Source: Coemansia sp. RSA 922 (lineage: Eukaryota > Kickxellomycota > Kickxellomycetes > Kickxellales > Kickxellaceae). Taken from it: a DNA stretch of 26,191 bases. The stretch covers positions 1 through 26,191 of the forward strand of contig JANBQS010000210.1 in NCBI GenBank assembly GCA_027577415.1, written 5' to 3'. This document shows positions 17,504 through 25,985 of the stretch, piece after piece. The position numbers and the translations under genes were made by a program. Position 1 is the first letter of the stretch; every line of letters starts with the position of its first letter. The notes under the pieces are model-generated. The model was not told the DNA's origin. It did no database searches and worked only from the letters and a program-made list of their open reading frames with translations.

Positions 17504-18979
17504 ATGGATCCTCCCGCCGAAAAACGCCACCGCAGCGAAAAGTCCACCATTACCAAGCCTCCCTCAGTGAGCATAAACCCATGGTATCTGACCGCCGATT
17601 TTACCAAACCCTTCGGCGCCGCCTTCACCTCCGAGCTTACCGCTCCCTACACGCACAGTTCACCGGACTCTACAGCCTGCGGAACAATACTCGCGCATCC
17701 ATTCCATACAGCAAAGTTACAAAACATACTACCACCCGATTTTCTCCACTCACTCAAAAGTGAACTCTTAACTTTGCCATGGCACGAGCGATCCAACGAT
17801 CTCTACACATTCCATCAAACCGATGACCTAGCACTCAACCCTTTGCCGCATATAAAGGCGCTTCGTGATTATCTGGCTAGTGATCAATTCGTTTCGCTAA
17901 TGGAGACATTGACAGGTACAGAGTTGGCGCGTGGTCATTTGGATATTGCGGCTCAGAGGTATAAAAAGGGTGGGCATTTACTTTGTCACGATGACGATGT
18001 TCAGAGAGGCAAGTGGGTGCGTCGTATTGCCTATATTATATATTTGGTCGATGAGCAGTGGTCAGAGGAAGATGGTGGTGCATTGGGTCTTTATACGAAC
18101 GATAGTCGGGGTCAGCCTAGTGAGGTTGTGGCTAGATTGACGCCCGAGTTTAATTCTTTGGGATTTTTTCTCACTGGCCTTGTGTCTTTTCATACTGTGG
18201 AGGAGATTACTGTCAGGGATCCCTCTCGCGAACGCTGGTCGGTTACCGGATGGTTCTACGGCGCCACTACTCCGCCACTACCTGCTGAGGATCAGTCGTT
18301 GTCGCCATCGCTGTTGCCTGCGTTCCAGCCATTCAACGACGATTATGTGGAGTGCGCTAAATGGGTTAACCCTGATTACCTATCGTCCAAGACTCAGGAC
18401 CGGATTCAAGACATGTTCTTAGACCAGAGTAGCGTCCAACTGCGTCAGTTCCTAGTCCCAGATATTTACGCCCAGGTTATCGCCGAAACTGACTCTGCAG
18501 ACACTACACTTTTAGGCCCGCCTCATTTGCGCAGATACCTAGAGCTATCGCCGCCACCACAGTCGACGTTAGCTTCTCTGTTGGTGTTTCTCAGGTCGTC
18601 GGCTTTTGCCCGTCTCCTGGCAGCACTAACCTCTATCGATACTGTGAAGGCGACACAGCAGTTGCGAAAGTTCGAGCATGGGCATTATACTTTGATTCAC
18701 GATCAGGTTCAAGAACCATTCGGACTCGATGTCTCGCTCTCCCTGCAGCATACCGAATTGGAGTGGGAGGATACGTGGGGTGGTGCTACGCATTATATCG
18801 CGGATAAAGACGAGTTGCTGAGAATCGCCCCTGAATCAAACTCACTATCACTGGTACTGCGCGATGAGGGTACTTTGCGTTTCGTCAAGTTCTTGAATCA
18901 TATGGCTCCGGTGGCTCGTCAAGAAATAGCAATGGTTTTTGATATTGCTCCATCAGAAAGCGAAGAAGAAGAAGAGTAA
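17504..18979 (+). CDS. TPA1: Prolyl 3,4-dihydroxylase, Tpa1/OGFOD1 family (2-oxoglutarate/Fe(II) oxygenase)
   Basis: The protein has 491 residues; ATG at 17504 starts MDPPAEKRHR. Tpa1/OGFOD1 hydroxylates a proline of ribosomal protein uS12 (Rps23) and affects translation termination and mRNA decay. The N-terminal double-stranded beta-helix carries the Fe(II) ligands in LLCHDDD (His162, Asp164) and VSFH (His230), and the 2-oxoglutarate arginine in ERWSVTGWF (Arg244). All four key residues are present, so it should be active. The second, non-catalytic helix domain spans about 280-480 (HGHYTLIHDQ, LEWEDTWGG, LRFVKFLNH). The protein ends in an acidic tail encoded by a GAA/GAG repeat. An N-terminal basic stretch (KRHRSEK) may be a nuclear signal. 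It is tail-to-tail with the coiled-coil gene, 33 bp apart. Confidence 0.92.
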   Translation: MDPPAEKRHRSEKSTITKPPSVSINPWYLTADFTKPFGAAFTSELTAPYTHSSPDSTACGTILAHPFHTAKLQNILPPDFLHSLKSELLTLPWHERSNDLYTFHQTDDLALNPLPHIKALRDYLASDQFVSLMETLTGTELARGHLDIAAQRYKKGGHLLCHDDDVQRGKWVRRIAYIIYLVDEQWSEEDGGALGLYTNDSRGQPSEVVARLTPEFNSLGFFLTGLVSFHTVEEITVRDPSRERWSVTGWFYGATTPPLPAEDQSLSPSLLPAFQPFNDDYVECAKWVNPDYLSSKTQDRIQDMFLDQSSVQLRQFLVPDIYAQVIAETDSADTTLLGPPHLRRYLELSPPPQSTLASLLVFLRSSAFARLLAALTSIDTVKATQQLRKFEHGHYTLIHDQVQEPFGLDVSLSLQHTELEWEDTWGGATHYIADKDELLRIAPESNSLSLVLRDEGTLRFVKFLNHMAPVARQEIAMVFDIAPSESEEEEE

Positions 18980-19012
18980 TATTAATATTTTTCCAAATAC
19001 ACATATTTTTAT

Positions 19013-21244
19013 CTACCTAAATGGCTTTGCTGTTGGCGTGTCACTACGTCTCGCTGGGGTCTGGCGAGTCAGTCCGATTCGTGGAGTAACAGGTCTAATA
19101 GTCAAGCTGGACATTTGACGGATATTTCGTTGTTCGGTAGCAGGCGTATCCAAGTTATTTTTGCGGCGACGATCACGGGCATAATCACCAGCATCGACCA
19201 AAGTCTGTTGTAAACCATCAGTCAGCGTATTCCTCGTCAAACTCTTGTCGACAGGCAATCGACTAGGAGTCTCGTAGCTAAAAGATCTCTGAGCAACAGA
19301 CGTAACAGTCTCATATTTACGTTTCTTCACCGACTGATCCCCACGCTCATTGGTTTCCAACTCTAGTAGGCGTTTTTTCAAAGCTTCGGCGCCACGTCGT
19401 TCGTCCGCCAAATCACTCTCCACAGTTTCCAGTCGCTTCCTTACAAGGGTGGCTTCTCTCCTACTCTCGATAAGCTGCAAATCCCAGTTACGCCGATACT
19501 CAGCAAGCGAGTCATCCGGTTGACTATCTAGTTTCCTCAGTATATCGCCTAATCTCGCCTCTAAAGCTCTATTACTATTGAGTAACAGTCGTTCGCGGTT
19601 CTTGCTCTGCCCCACCTCATCCACTAGTTCTTTACACCGCTGCTCTAATCCACGGTTATTAGCTTCTAACTCTGCTCTCCTCGCCTCATTCGCATTACCA
19701 TCAGTGGCCATATGTAGAGCCCGTCTCGTCTGTTCATGGTGTTTGTGCTCGGCGTCCAATCTTAATAACAAAGACTCTACGGTAGTCTCTAATCCACGAC
19801 ACTTGCCAATAAGATTAGTACGCTCTCCATCGACAAGTGTCAGAACCTGCCTAGTCTCCTCCAATCTACTATTGGCCTCGGAAAGCTCCACAGTAGTAAC
19901 CGAGATTTTGCCAGCTACATGTCGTACACGTTCTTTGAGCGCCTCTATTTCCTCGGTACTAGCAGAACGCAAGGCGCATATCTTTTGCTGTAAATCGTCG
20001 ATAGTCTGCATATACTCGTTGTTATCCCGCTCTAACTGTTTGACAGAGTTCTCCAAAAATGTTCTCTCAGAAGTAGTCTGAAATAACTCGCCGCTGAGCT
20101 TAAATATCTGCGTATTAAGCGCCGTTTGCGTTCTAGTCGACTCCGCCTGAAGCTCTCGTAAACGGTCGATAGCCTGTCCAGCTAGTTCAATACTGTCGTG
20201 TGTTTCTAGTTCAAACGCCCTGACAACCTCATCATCGCCGTGAGCTGAATCGGCCGGAGTAACAACATCCGCTGACTCTGTCCAGGCATTCGCTGCCGCT
20301 TCGCAACTAGTCGATATCTCGTCAACGATACTCAATGAACGATCGATACTTTGGCTGATAGTCTTGTGCATCTCGATCAACGACGACGGCAAAGAAGAAG
20401 GAGGCAGTGGAGGACGCTGATACCCGGTAAGTGGCGGGGAGATCGCACCCGTTGCCGAGTCATTTGTGGAGCTGCCGAGCGATCCATTCAAATTAAGCAT
20501 CGCGTTGGCTACTGACTCGGCTTGGTCAACACCGGGTGTGACAGGGCCGGTACGTTGAGGATAGTCGCACTCCACGCCGTTGTGATACTGAGAGGCGGCG
20601 GTACTGCTCACAGATTGCGCAGAACCAACCAAAGCCCCAGAGTCGTTGGTAACATTCAGACGTAAGTGAGGTAGAGCGTGCTGCTGATACTCGTCCATGT
20701 CGTAGCCATCGTCCTCGCCATAAACCTCGCTTCCCTCCTCTTCATCATAATACTCCTCCTCGCCACACTCTTCTTCTTCTTCGTAGTCGTCAACGTCCGA
20801 CGACCCAATAGTAATCGGATCATCTTCAGTACCGAATCCGCCGCCAACAGCCTGCGCTCTGTTCTGCAAGTCCCAAGCCACGCGGTCTGCCAGCCATTTG
20901 TCGCGAACATCAACAGGAGGTCCAGCCTGCTCGTCAAAGTCCTCATACTCCTCCTGTTCTTCTTCTTCTTCTTCGAGTTCTGCGTGGTTGGACATCCATT
21001 GACCAAAATCAACGCGTGAGAGTGTCAGGTTCTCGGTGTATTCTCTACCCATGATTTCGCGCGTCATGCCGTCACCTGCTTCCTCCTCGTCATCGCTCAA
21101 AATGCTAACGTTCGTAACTCCTTCTACGCGCTGCTGGCCAAGCGAAGCCATGGCATTCTCTATTGCCTGAGCTAAAACTTGTGATTGCTGCCACGCAGGA
21201 GCAGCGTCTTCTTCAGAAAGTGGTGGCGGTTGGTCTGCACTCAT
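19013..21244 (-). CDS. Acidic coiled-coil protein of unknown function, 743 residues
   Basis: ATG is at 21244. I do not recognise the family. The N-terminal third holds two strongly acidic stretches: ELEEEEEEQEEYEDFDEQ (about 89-106), and a Glu/Asp/Tyr-rich run (about 150-185) encoded partly by CTC/CTT/TCC repeats. A Ser/Thr/Pro-rich linker follows (about 195-295). Residues of about 340-632 are a long heptad-rich coiled coil with few breaks. The tail (about 638-743) is basic, with KKRKYE as a possible nuclear signal and several T-P/S-P sites near the end (RPVTPRIG, RRSDTPTAK). The plan suggests a structural or scaffolding protein, perhaps of the cytoskeleton or nucleus; that is inference. Confidence 0.8.
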   Translation of the reverse strand: MSADQPPPLSEEDAAPAWQQSQVLAQAIENAMASLGQQRVEGVTNVSILSDDEEEAGDGMTREIMGREYTENLTLSRVDFGQWMSNHAELEEEEEEQEEYEDFDEQAGPPVDVRDKWLADRVAWDLQNRAQAVGGGFGTEDDPITIGSSDVDDYEEEEECGEEEYYDEEEGSEVYGEDDGYDMDEYQQHALPHLRLNVTNDSGALVGSAQSVSSTAASQYHNGVECDYPQRTGPVTPGVDQAESVANAMLNLNGSLGSSTNDSATGAISPPLTGYQRPPLPPSSLPSSLIEMHKTISQSIDRSLSIVDEISTSCEAAANAWTESADVVTPADSAHGDDEVVRAFELETHDSIELAGQAIDRLRELQAESTRTQTALNTQIFKLSGELFQTTSERTFLENSVKQLERDNNEYMQTIDDLQQKICALRSASTEEIEALKERVRHVAGKISVTTVELSEANSRLEETRQVLTLVDGERTNLIGKCRGLETTVESLLLRLDAEHKHHEQTRRALHMATDGNANEARRAELEANNRGLEQRCKELVDEVGQSKNRERLLLNSNRALEARLGDILRKLDSQPDDSLAEYRRNWDLQLIESRREATLVRKRLETVESDLADERRGAEALKKRLLELETNERGDQSVKKRKYETVTSVAQRSFSYETPSRLPVDKSLTRNTLTDGLQQTLVDAGDYARDRRRKNNLDTPATEQRNIRQMSSLTIRPVTPRIGLTRQTPARRSDTPTAKPFR

Positions 21245-21420
21245 TTACTAGAGTTGCGATTGAGGGGGGAAAATGGAGAGAAAAAAGTGTGAGTAATAGA
21301 AAGCAAATTTAAATTAAACAAAAAAAAAGTGATAAAGAACAAACTATTGACCACTTTTTCGTTCGTGATGGTGTCTGACACTTTCAACAATCGATTCTGA
21401 TTTAATCAAGACAACACAAC
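21245..21420. other. Upstream flank of the coiled-coil gene
   Basis: AT-rich DNA directly before the coiled-coil gene contains an A-rich tract and presumably its promoter. No other feature is seen. Confidence 0.3.
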
Positions 21421-22014
21421 CTAGTGTACCTTATTGACGGGGACATAGGCGCAGATGAATGATATGAACAATACACGTATCTTATTGGAAACACTCTCGT
21501 CCTTCGTCTTTTCCTTGCGTGATAGACTGGCAATATAATCTTGTCCGTCGTTTCTTCCCCACTTGTCGGCTATAAATGATATGCTAGGATTGCCAGTGGG
21601 TACAGCTGGATTGGTGCTTTGTCAATCGTGCAGTTAAACTGCAAAGTTGGAAAATTATGAGCTCTGTACCATGCTGCCTTGTACATTGCTAGCTCCACAA
21701 CACTTGCGTTTGCCCTACGGTGTTTCAATAAAGGATTATCCAGATGGCGATCCTCGTATGCTGGTAATTTTATATCATATCCTTCAGGGTTACATTTGTC
21801 AATGTCATGTATAGGGCATGCCACCAACACCTCATCTCCACACTAGATATTAACAGAACTCACGTCTACTTTGTTTTAATAGCCCCAACGTAGCTATCTT
21901 CAATAGCCGCAAGTGTGTGGGGCGCCCTTTGTGATAACTTTTGTCTGCTTGTGTACAAGGTAGAGTCCACACAACACCTGCGTATGCTGGTTGTTGGCAG
22001 ATAATACTCGACAT
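21421..22014 (-). pseudogene. Decayed, unrecognised gene remnant (minus strand)
   Basis: Three consecutive minus-strand reading frames look like protein but are broken relative to one another. The first begins MSSIICQQPAYAGVVW at an ATG (22014) and stops at 21850-21852. The second overlaps it, carries an in-frame TAG, and then runs CGDEVLVACPIHDIDKCN through to about 21620 and on to a stop at 21570. The third, from about 21620 to the TAG at 21421-21423, reads STNPAVPTGNPSISFIADKW and onward. The mixed, non-repetitive composition and the way each frame takes over from the previous one suggest a former gene with at least two frameshifts and one stop. I recognise no domain. A very short intron (about 34 nt) at the second junction is conceivable but unlikely. 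Confidence 0.45.
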
Positions 22015-22114
22015 GGCTTGTAGCAAAGAGTGGTGGTAGTTACGCAGACAACAACCACAGTGTTAAATTACAAAAAAAAAAAAGTTAAAAAATATACAAC
22101 TCCAGTGTTGTTTT

Positions 22115-22126
22115 GGGGGGGGGGGG
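22115..22126. repeat. Homopolymer run of 12 G followed by TTTGGG
   Basis: Twelve consecutive G on the plus strand are followed by TTTGGGTTTTTTGG. Such a tract is unusual in otherwise AT-rich intergenic DNA and could fold as a G-quadruplex. Its length may be uncertain in the assembly. Confidence 0.7.
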
Positions 22127-22140
22127 TTTGGGTTTTTTGG

Positions 22141-22204
22141 TTGTGGCATTCATCGTCACTTTTTAAATCACTTTGTGGCATTCATCTTCACTTTTTAAAT
22201 CCCT
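22141..22204 (+). repeat. 32-bp tandem duplication (two copies)
   Basis: Copy 1 is 22141-22172 and copy 2 is 22173-22204. They differ at two positions (G/T in the middle and A/C near the end). Each begins TTGTGGCATTCATC and ends in a TTTTTAAAT block. A third copy appears to start (TTG) and break off. It is recent enough to remain about 94% identical by eye. Confidence 0.85.
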
Positions 22205-22456
22205 TTGAGGGTGTTCGGTACACACTGACCGCGGGATTTTTTTTTGAGGCTTCGAGAATCGAACCCCCGCCAGCAGGGTAAGGAGCCAACCAGTATGTAC
22301 ATCACCCGCAATGCACACATGTATCTGATTTGGACTACCTTGGCCTCTTACGAAAGGCTTGTTTCGCTGGGGGTATTTAAAGTATAGAAGCCACAACCAG
22401 TTTAACAGGCTATTGGTCAAGTCTGTGCCACGTGTCTTGGGTATAATATTTTTTAG

Positions 22457-22627
22457 AGCTTGCCACACGCTGTCAATTTTATTACTATTACCACAGCCAA
22501 TATATTTAACGCTTACATTGCCCTGGTCTCGGCAGCTATTCTACAGGCCAAGACGCCATTATCTGACCTTGATAAATATATACATGTAGTAATAGATATG
22601 TATGATACTAGCGATGTTGTTTCCTAA
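22457..22627 (+). pseudogene. Probable N-terminal fragment of the decayed kinase gene
   Basis: A plus-strand frame bounded by stops (TAG at 22454, TAA at 22625) encodes about 56 residues with helical protein character: AVNFITITTANIFNAYIALV, then QAKTPLSDLDKYIHVVIDMY. FunK1-type proteins carry an accessory helical domain before the kinase, and this fragment is in the right orientation and place. The link is inferred from position only. The opposite strand also has an open frame, so the strand is not certain. Confidence 0.35.
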
Positions 22628-22719
22628 ATATATGTGAGGATTGTACTTTGGCGACTTTTATTTTTCCTTGCCCAGTAATCCAGGTCCTTGTCCTTGTGGA
22701 ATGTTGCCAGATTTCTAGA

Positions 22720-23956
22720 TATGTTTCTCAAAAAGTGGTGCTAGGGTATCTCCATGTGCCAAACCTCCCAAAGGTCTACAAAAGCGGCATCATAGGCAAA
22801 AACCTCTACAACTACCGTCTAGAGTGACTAGTGATGGAATACCGTGGTGTTTCTGTGGTCGGCCATGTTCGCGGGGCCCTCAGCGACACTACAGCCACTT
22901 CTGGGATCGAATCTCAGGCCACTTATTATGTTTCCCAGTCCGTGTCAATGCTGTTGGCGGCGCTCTCTACCAACATGTTTCACCACCATTTTTGGCTGGC
23001 AAGGCGTACGTCATTGACGGGGGTTGAGCAAAGAGCTTTTAACGGCCGGACGATGAGGCTTTCGTCAAGCAGCTCACGACCTACTATGTCATCGACTAGA
23101 AAAGAGGTAATAACGGCAGAAGGGTCCAAATATCCATTCGCAGGCACGTCGTTATACATGAACACCCGATTGCTGCGGGAGGCAGTGGACCGTAGCGTCT
23201 ACGACGACTTGGAGTCATTGGTGTACGTTGTCCTCTATGCCTTTCCCGACCACCTGCGTACTAGTAACTCAGGGGAGCCGCCAATTGGGTTTACGTTCCT
23301 CAGCAATAAAACCGTCGCCTGCATGCGCATAGCGTGTACGCTGTTGGGCAAGTGCTTATTGGACTGTTTGGCGTAAGGTCCGACAGCACCTCAGTGCCAA
23401 AAGAGCTGTTGCTGGCCATGTGACGGTTCCCCCATATCGATAACGGTGACCAAATCGGCGCCCGCATTTTGGAAAACGCAGACTTCTCTCGCGCATTCAA
23501 TGAGTCGGCTGCCATAGAGTCCATGAGAGATGTCAACGCCAAAAAGAAAACGCTGAGCATGATCGCTACGCAAGCAGTCCAGTCTCTCCTGCCACTCGAC
23601 ACAGTCGCCTCTACCGCCCCTGTTCCAGTTGTACAGATAATTGCGCGTGCTCCAGCGCCCTTAATCTCTTCAACGCAGCAGTGCATACTCGATGCCAATA
23701 TCAAAACGTCAGGTGGCAACCTCGACACCAAGGATCTCAAGGGGAAGGGATCAACTTCGTCGAAACCAAATACTTGTGACTCCGCCACCGGTACACAGTA
23801 TCAAAACTAAGGGCTGCAGTAATGCAAACCCCGCCAGTACCCGAGGGCAACAAGGAAGTCATCCGCAGCAAATCTTCAACTTGTGCCAAAAAGTGGGCCA
23901 ACGGTGTCAGCCATGAGAGTGCTACGCAGAAACCAGCCCAACGTCGCAGGCGCTAG
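22720..23956 (+). pseudogene. FunK1-like protein kinase pseudogene
   Basis: Kinase-like sequence is spread over three frames. Frame 1 has the N-lobe end and hinge, VPNLPKVYKSGIIGKNLYNY then RLE-stop-LVMEYRGVSVVG (TGA at 22825), then SQSVSMLLAALSTNMFHH. At the catalytic loop the sequence shifts to frame 0 (LAGKAYVIDGG, where an H.D..N loop and V.DxG are expected), with stops at 23025, 23040 and 23097 around DDEAFVKQLTTYYVID. Frame 1 resumes with YPFAGTSLYMNTRLLREAVD and RSVYDDLESLVYVVLYAF, the T.xYM...DDLES signature typical of fungal FunK1 kinases. A further shift near 23350 returns to frame 0 (SVPKELLLAM, TGA at 23421, then ILENADFSRAF). A last shift yields a basic C-terminus (KPAQRRRR, stop at 23956). 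At least five stops and four frameshifts make it non-functional. FunK1 genes form large, fast-turning families in fungi. Confidence 0.75.
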
Positions 23957-24159
23957 TCTTGGAAATAATGTCGGCCCTTTTAATTTAACATAAATAATTT
24001 TCGCCAGAATGTATAGAGGTACGATAAAGTTTAAAAAAGAGCAGAAATTCGTTCATTTTAGACAAGCGAAACGAAAGGGTATTATTAGAAGGCTTTTTGG
24101 GGCACAAGCTATAAAGTCTAAATCAGATCGTTGCTCTCCCAATCAAAACTAGAAACCTA
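23957..24159. other. AT-rich spacer, 3' flank of AUH-type gene
   Basis: About 200 bp lie between the end of the kinase relic and the stop codon of the hydratase gene. AATTTAACATAAATAATTTT is a possible poly(A)-signal region; nothing else is seen. Confidence 0.3.
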
Positions 24160-25095
24160 CTAACGTCCCTTATAGACAGGCTTGCGCTTTTCCTTGAATG
24201 CCCGCAGTCCCTCGAGTCGGTCCTCGGTAGGGATGACCTGAGCATAGCAGAGCTGCTCGACGTCAAGCCCAGTCGCAGGATCAACAGAACTAGCGTGGTC
24301 AATAGACCTTTTAGCCATACGCACGGCGATGGGTCCATTAGGTAGAATCTCACGAGCCCATTCCATTGCGCGTTCATAACCCAGGCTATGCTCCTCTGTA
24401 TTTTTCTCGTCCATACACTCAACGGGCTCAACAACATCATTAACGATGCCCATCGACAAAGCCGGATAAGGGCCAAACCTGCGACCAGTAAACACGAGCG
24501 CCTTTGTTTGCGAAGATCCAATGAGTCTAGTAAGGCGCAAAGTACCTCCAGCGCCAGGAATAATAGCCAAAGACGTCTCGGGAAGACCCAAGATGGCTCG
24601 AGGTCCAGCGATCCTCAAGTCACAGCACAGAGATAGCTCGAATCCGCCCCCAAGCGCAGCTCCGTCCAGTGCAGCGATAGTGGGCTGAGGCAGCGACTCT
24701 AACTCTTTAAACGATGTCTTCATGCTATAGAGGAATTGCTCTACTTCGGAGGGCGACATTGTCGCGCGTTCTTTGAGGTCTGCGCCTGCACAAAACACGC
24801 CAGGAACTGTGCTACGCAGAATCACTACTCGTGCCTCTCTATCGTTGCGTATCTCCTCCAAGGCCGTTCGAAAGTCGGATACTAGACTGCGAGATAGTGC
24901 GTTCTTGGCCTTTGGTCGATTCAGCGAGAGTGTTAGAATCCCTTGGTCGGCGCCCGTGTGCCGGACTAGCTGCACCTCATTGTTGGTCGCCTCAGTTGCC
25001 ACCCACATGCGTTGGCCAGCTAGCCTGCCCCGGCCCGTGAAAGGCAATAGCGAAACTCGACCGAGCGTTTGACGCGAAACGAAAGAGCGAAGCAT
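24160..25095 (-). CDS. AUH: Methylglutaconyl-CoA hydratase (AUH-like), mitochondrial enoyl-CoA hydratase
   Basis: The protein has 311 residues; ATG at 25095. The N-terminus (MLRSFVSRQTLGRVSLLPF, rich in Arg/Ser/Leu, no acids) is a mitochondrial targeting sequence. The crotonase fold follows from about residue 40. The oxyanion hole is formed by FCAGADLKE (101-109) and GAALGGGFEL (145-154). The two catalytic glutamates are Glu153 and Glu173 (GLPETSLAIIPGAGGTLRL). The end, CYAQVIPTEDRLEGLRAFKE then KRKPVYKG, is almost the same wording as animal AUH, so this is the leucine-degradation enzyme or a close relative, which hydrates 3-methylglutaconyl-CoA to HMG-CoA in the mitochondrial matrix. A general enoyl-CoA hydratase is the alternative. 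No intron is seen. Confidence 0.92.
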   Translation of the reverse strand: MLRSFVSRQTLGRVSLLPFTGRGRLAGQRMWVATEATNNEVQLVRHTGADQGILTLSLNRPKAKNALSRSLVSDFRTALEEIRNDREARVVILRSTVPGVFCAGADLKERATMSPSEVEQFLYSMKTSFKELESLPQPTIAALDGAALGGGFELSLCCDLRIAGPRAILGLPETSLAIIPGAGGTLRLTRLIGSSQTKALVFTGRRFGPYPALSMGIVNDVVEPVECMDEKNTEEHSLGYERAMEWAREILPNGPIAVRMAKRSIDHASSVDPATGLDVEQLCYAQVIPTEDRLEGLRAFKEKRKPVYKGR

Positions 25096-25134
25096 TAGTA
25101 ACGAAAATAAAGAAAAATGGAAAAATAAGCGGAG

Positions 25135-25311
25135 TCAACATTGTCTTGCGTCTGATTGCGCTTTGTATAGCCCACTCAGAAAGTTCCCACGCCTTTGCTC
25201 TTGATTTAATTGATCGTGATTGTAGGCAAATCCGCCCAGGCACACCAATGAGTAGCCAAAGCAGTAAGCTTTAGTGTGCCAGTGCTCAAGGGACCGACAC
25301 AAGCGCAACAT
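25135..25311 (-). CDS. Possible small protein, 58 residues, with a hydrophobic segment
   Basis: ATG at 25311 gives a 58-residue frame with one hydrophobic stretch, FGYSLVCLGGFAY (about 19-31), flanked by charged ends. Composition and size resemble small inner-mitochondrial-membrane subunits, but I cannot match a family. It lies on the same strand as, and about 40 bp upstream of, the AUH start, so its presence would leave that gene little promoter of its own. It may equally be chance. Confidence 0.25.
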   Translation of the reverse strand: MLRLCRSLEHWHTKAYCFGYSLVCLGGFAYNHDQLNQEQRRGNFLSGLYKAQSDARQC

Positions 25312-25826
25312 AATCAACTACGCTATAAATGCAGCCCATGACAGATTGACGTATTGCAGATTATTAAGTGTGCCGAGTACTTGGATGCAATGAAAAAAGA
25401 GAGCTTCTGAGATTAGATCACATGAAGGTTACACCTGTCGTGCTATAAGAAATTCGACTGTGAAGGCTGCAGCGCCAGCAAGCTCTCTGAGCATTACGTA
25501 CAGTGCGCACGCAAGGTCATAGTAGGAAAATATAAAGTCCCCATCGATATTCAAGTGTAGTACAAAAAAGCATATTATTAGTAAAAAAGTACAAGAATGA
25601 AGTAAAAAAAAGCATGACACTAACAACAAACAACTACAAAATTATATTATTAACACTACAAAAACAATACTAACTTGAGCCGCAGTCAGTCGTAACAACA
25701 AAGTCGCTCTACGCCTTATGGAACCTCGATCTATCTTGACGTCATGCTGAGTTTGCCACTGCCGCCGTTGCCACCGCACAAAACCAGACCATCTCACAAC
25801 AAGTGCGCAAAATTTTTTTTCTTCTT

Positions 25827-25985
25827 GTGGGGGGAAGCCCCGGCCAAGGGGCCCACCCCCATGGGCAAAGAAAATCCAATACCAGCTTATAGACTGTTGG
25901 CCCTTTCGCCCCTACTTGTTTGTAACGAACAAGGAGCAGAGTGCCTTCGCACTCTGGGGATCAACCCCAACGTGTGGCGAGCACG
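25827..25985. repeat. Cluster of short GC-rich hairpins
   Basis: Consecutive perfect stems lie within about 160 bp: GGGG-AAG-CCCC (25831-25841), GGCC-AAGG-GGCC (25842-25853), GCCCA-CCCCCA-TGGGC (25851-25866), CTTGTT-TGTAACG-AACAAG (25915-25933), CAGAGTGC-CTTC-GCACTCTG (25937-25956), GGGG-ATCAA-CCCC (25956-25968), and a CGTG...CACG stem beyond. The pattern is unlike the rest of the window. No tRNA or rRNA identity could be established. Confidence 0.55.
25937..25956. other. 8-bp stem with CTTC tetraloop
   Basis: CAGAGTGC and GCACTCTG pair perfectly over a 4-nt loop. It is the strongest stem of the hairpin cluster, immediately followed by a second hairpin that shares its last G. Confidence 0.6.

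Larger units (their letters stand above)
22015..22456. other. Low-complexity intergenic stretch with homopolymers and a tandem repeat
   Basis: It contains a poly-A run (about 22072-22083), a run of 12 G (22115-22126) followed by TTTGGG and a GG-rich patch, the 32-bp tandem repeat, a T9 run near 22237, and an isolated B-box-like sequence (22256-22265, minus). A minus-strand open frame of 101 residues (22163-22468, starting GTG) overlaps the plus-strand kinase-side remnants; part of it (KIDSVWQALKNIIPKTRG) looks protein-like, but no family is recognised. Confidence 0.4.
25096..25960. other. Mostly gene-free region downstream of AUH start, with hairpin cluster
   Basis: It contains the promoter of the AUH gene, a possible small membrane protein (25135-25311, minus), a minus-strand protein-like fragment at 25429-25557 (IDGDFIFSYYDLACALYVML, ending at TAA/TGA-bounded frame) and a cluster of GC-rich short hairpins (25827-25968). 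I recognise no other gene. The open frame 25744-26001 (plus) looks random. Confidence 0.35.

Noticed and set aside
22230..22310. Possible tRNA gene on the minus strand (GGTTCGATTC B-box)
   Set aside because: The T-arm stem does not pair beyond three bases, there is no matching A-box or acceptor stem, and no T-run follows on that strand.
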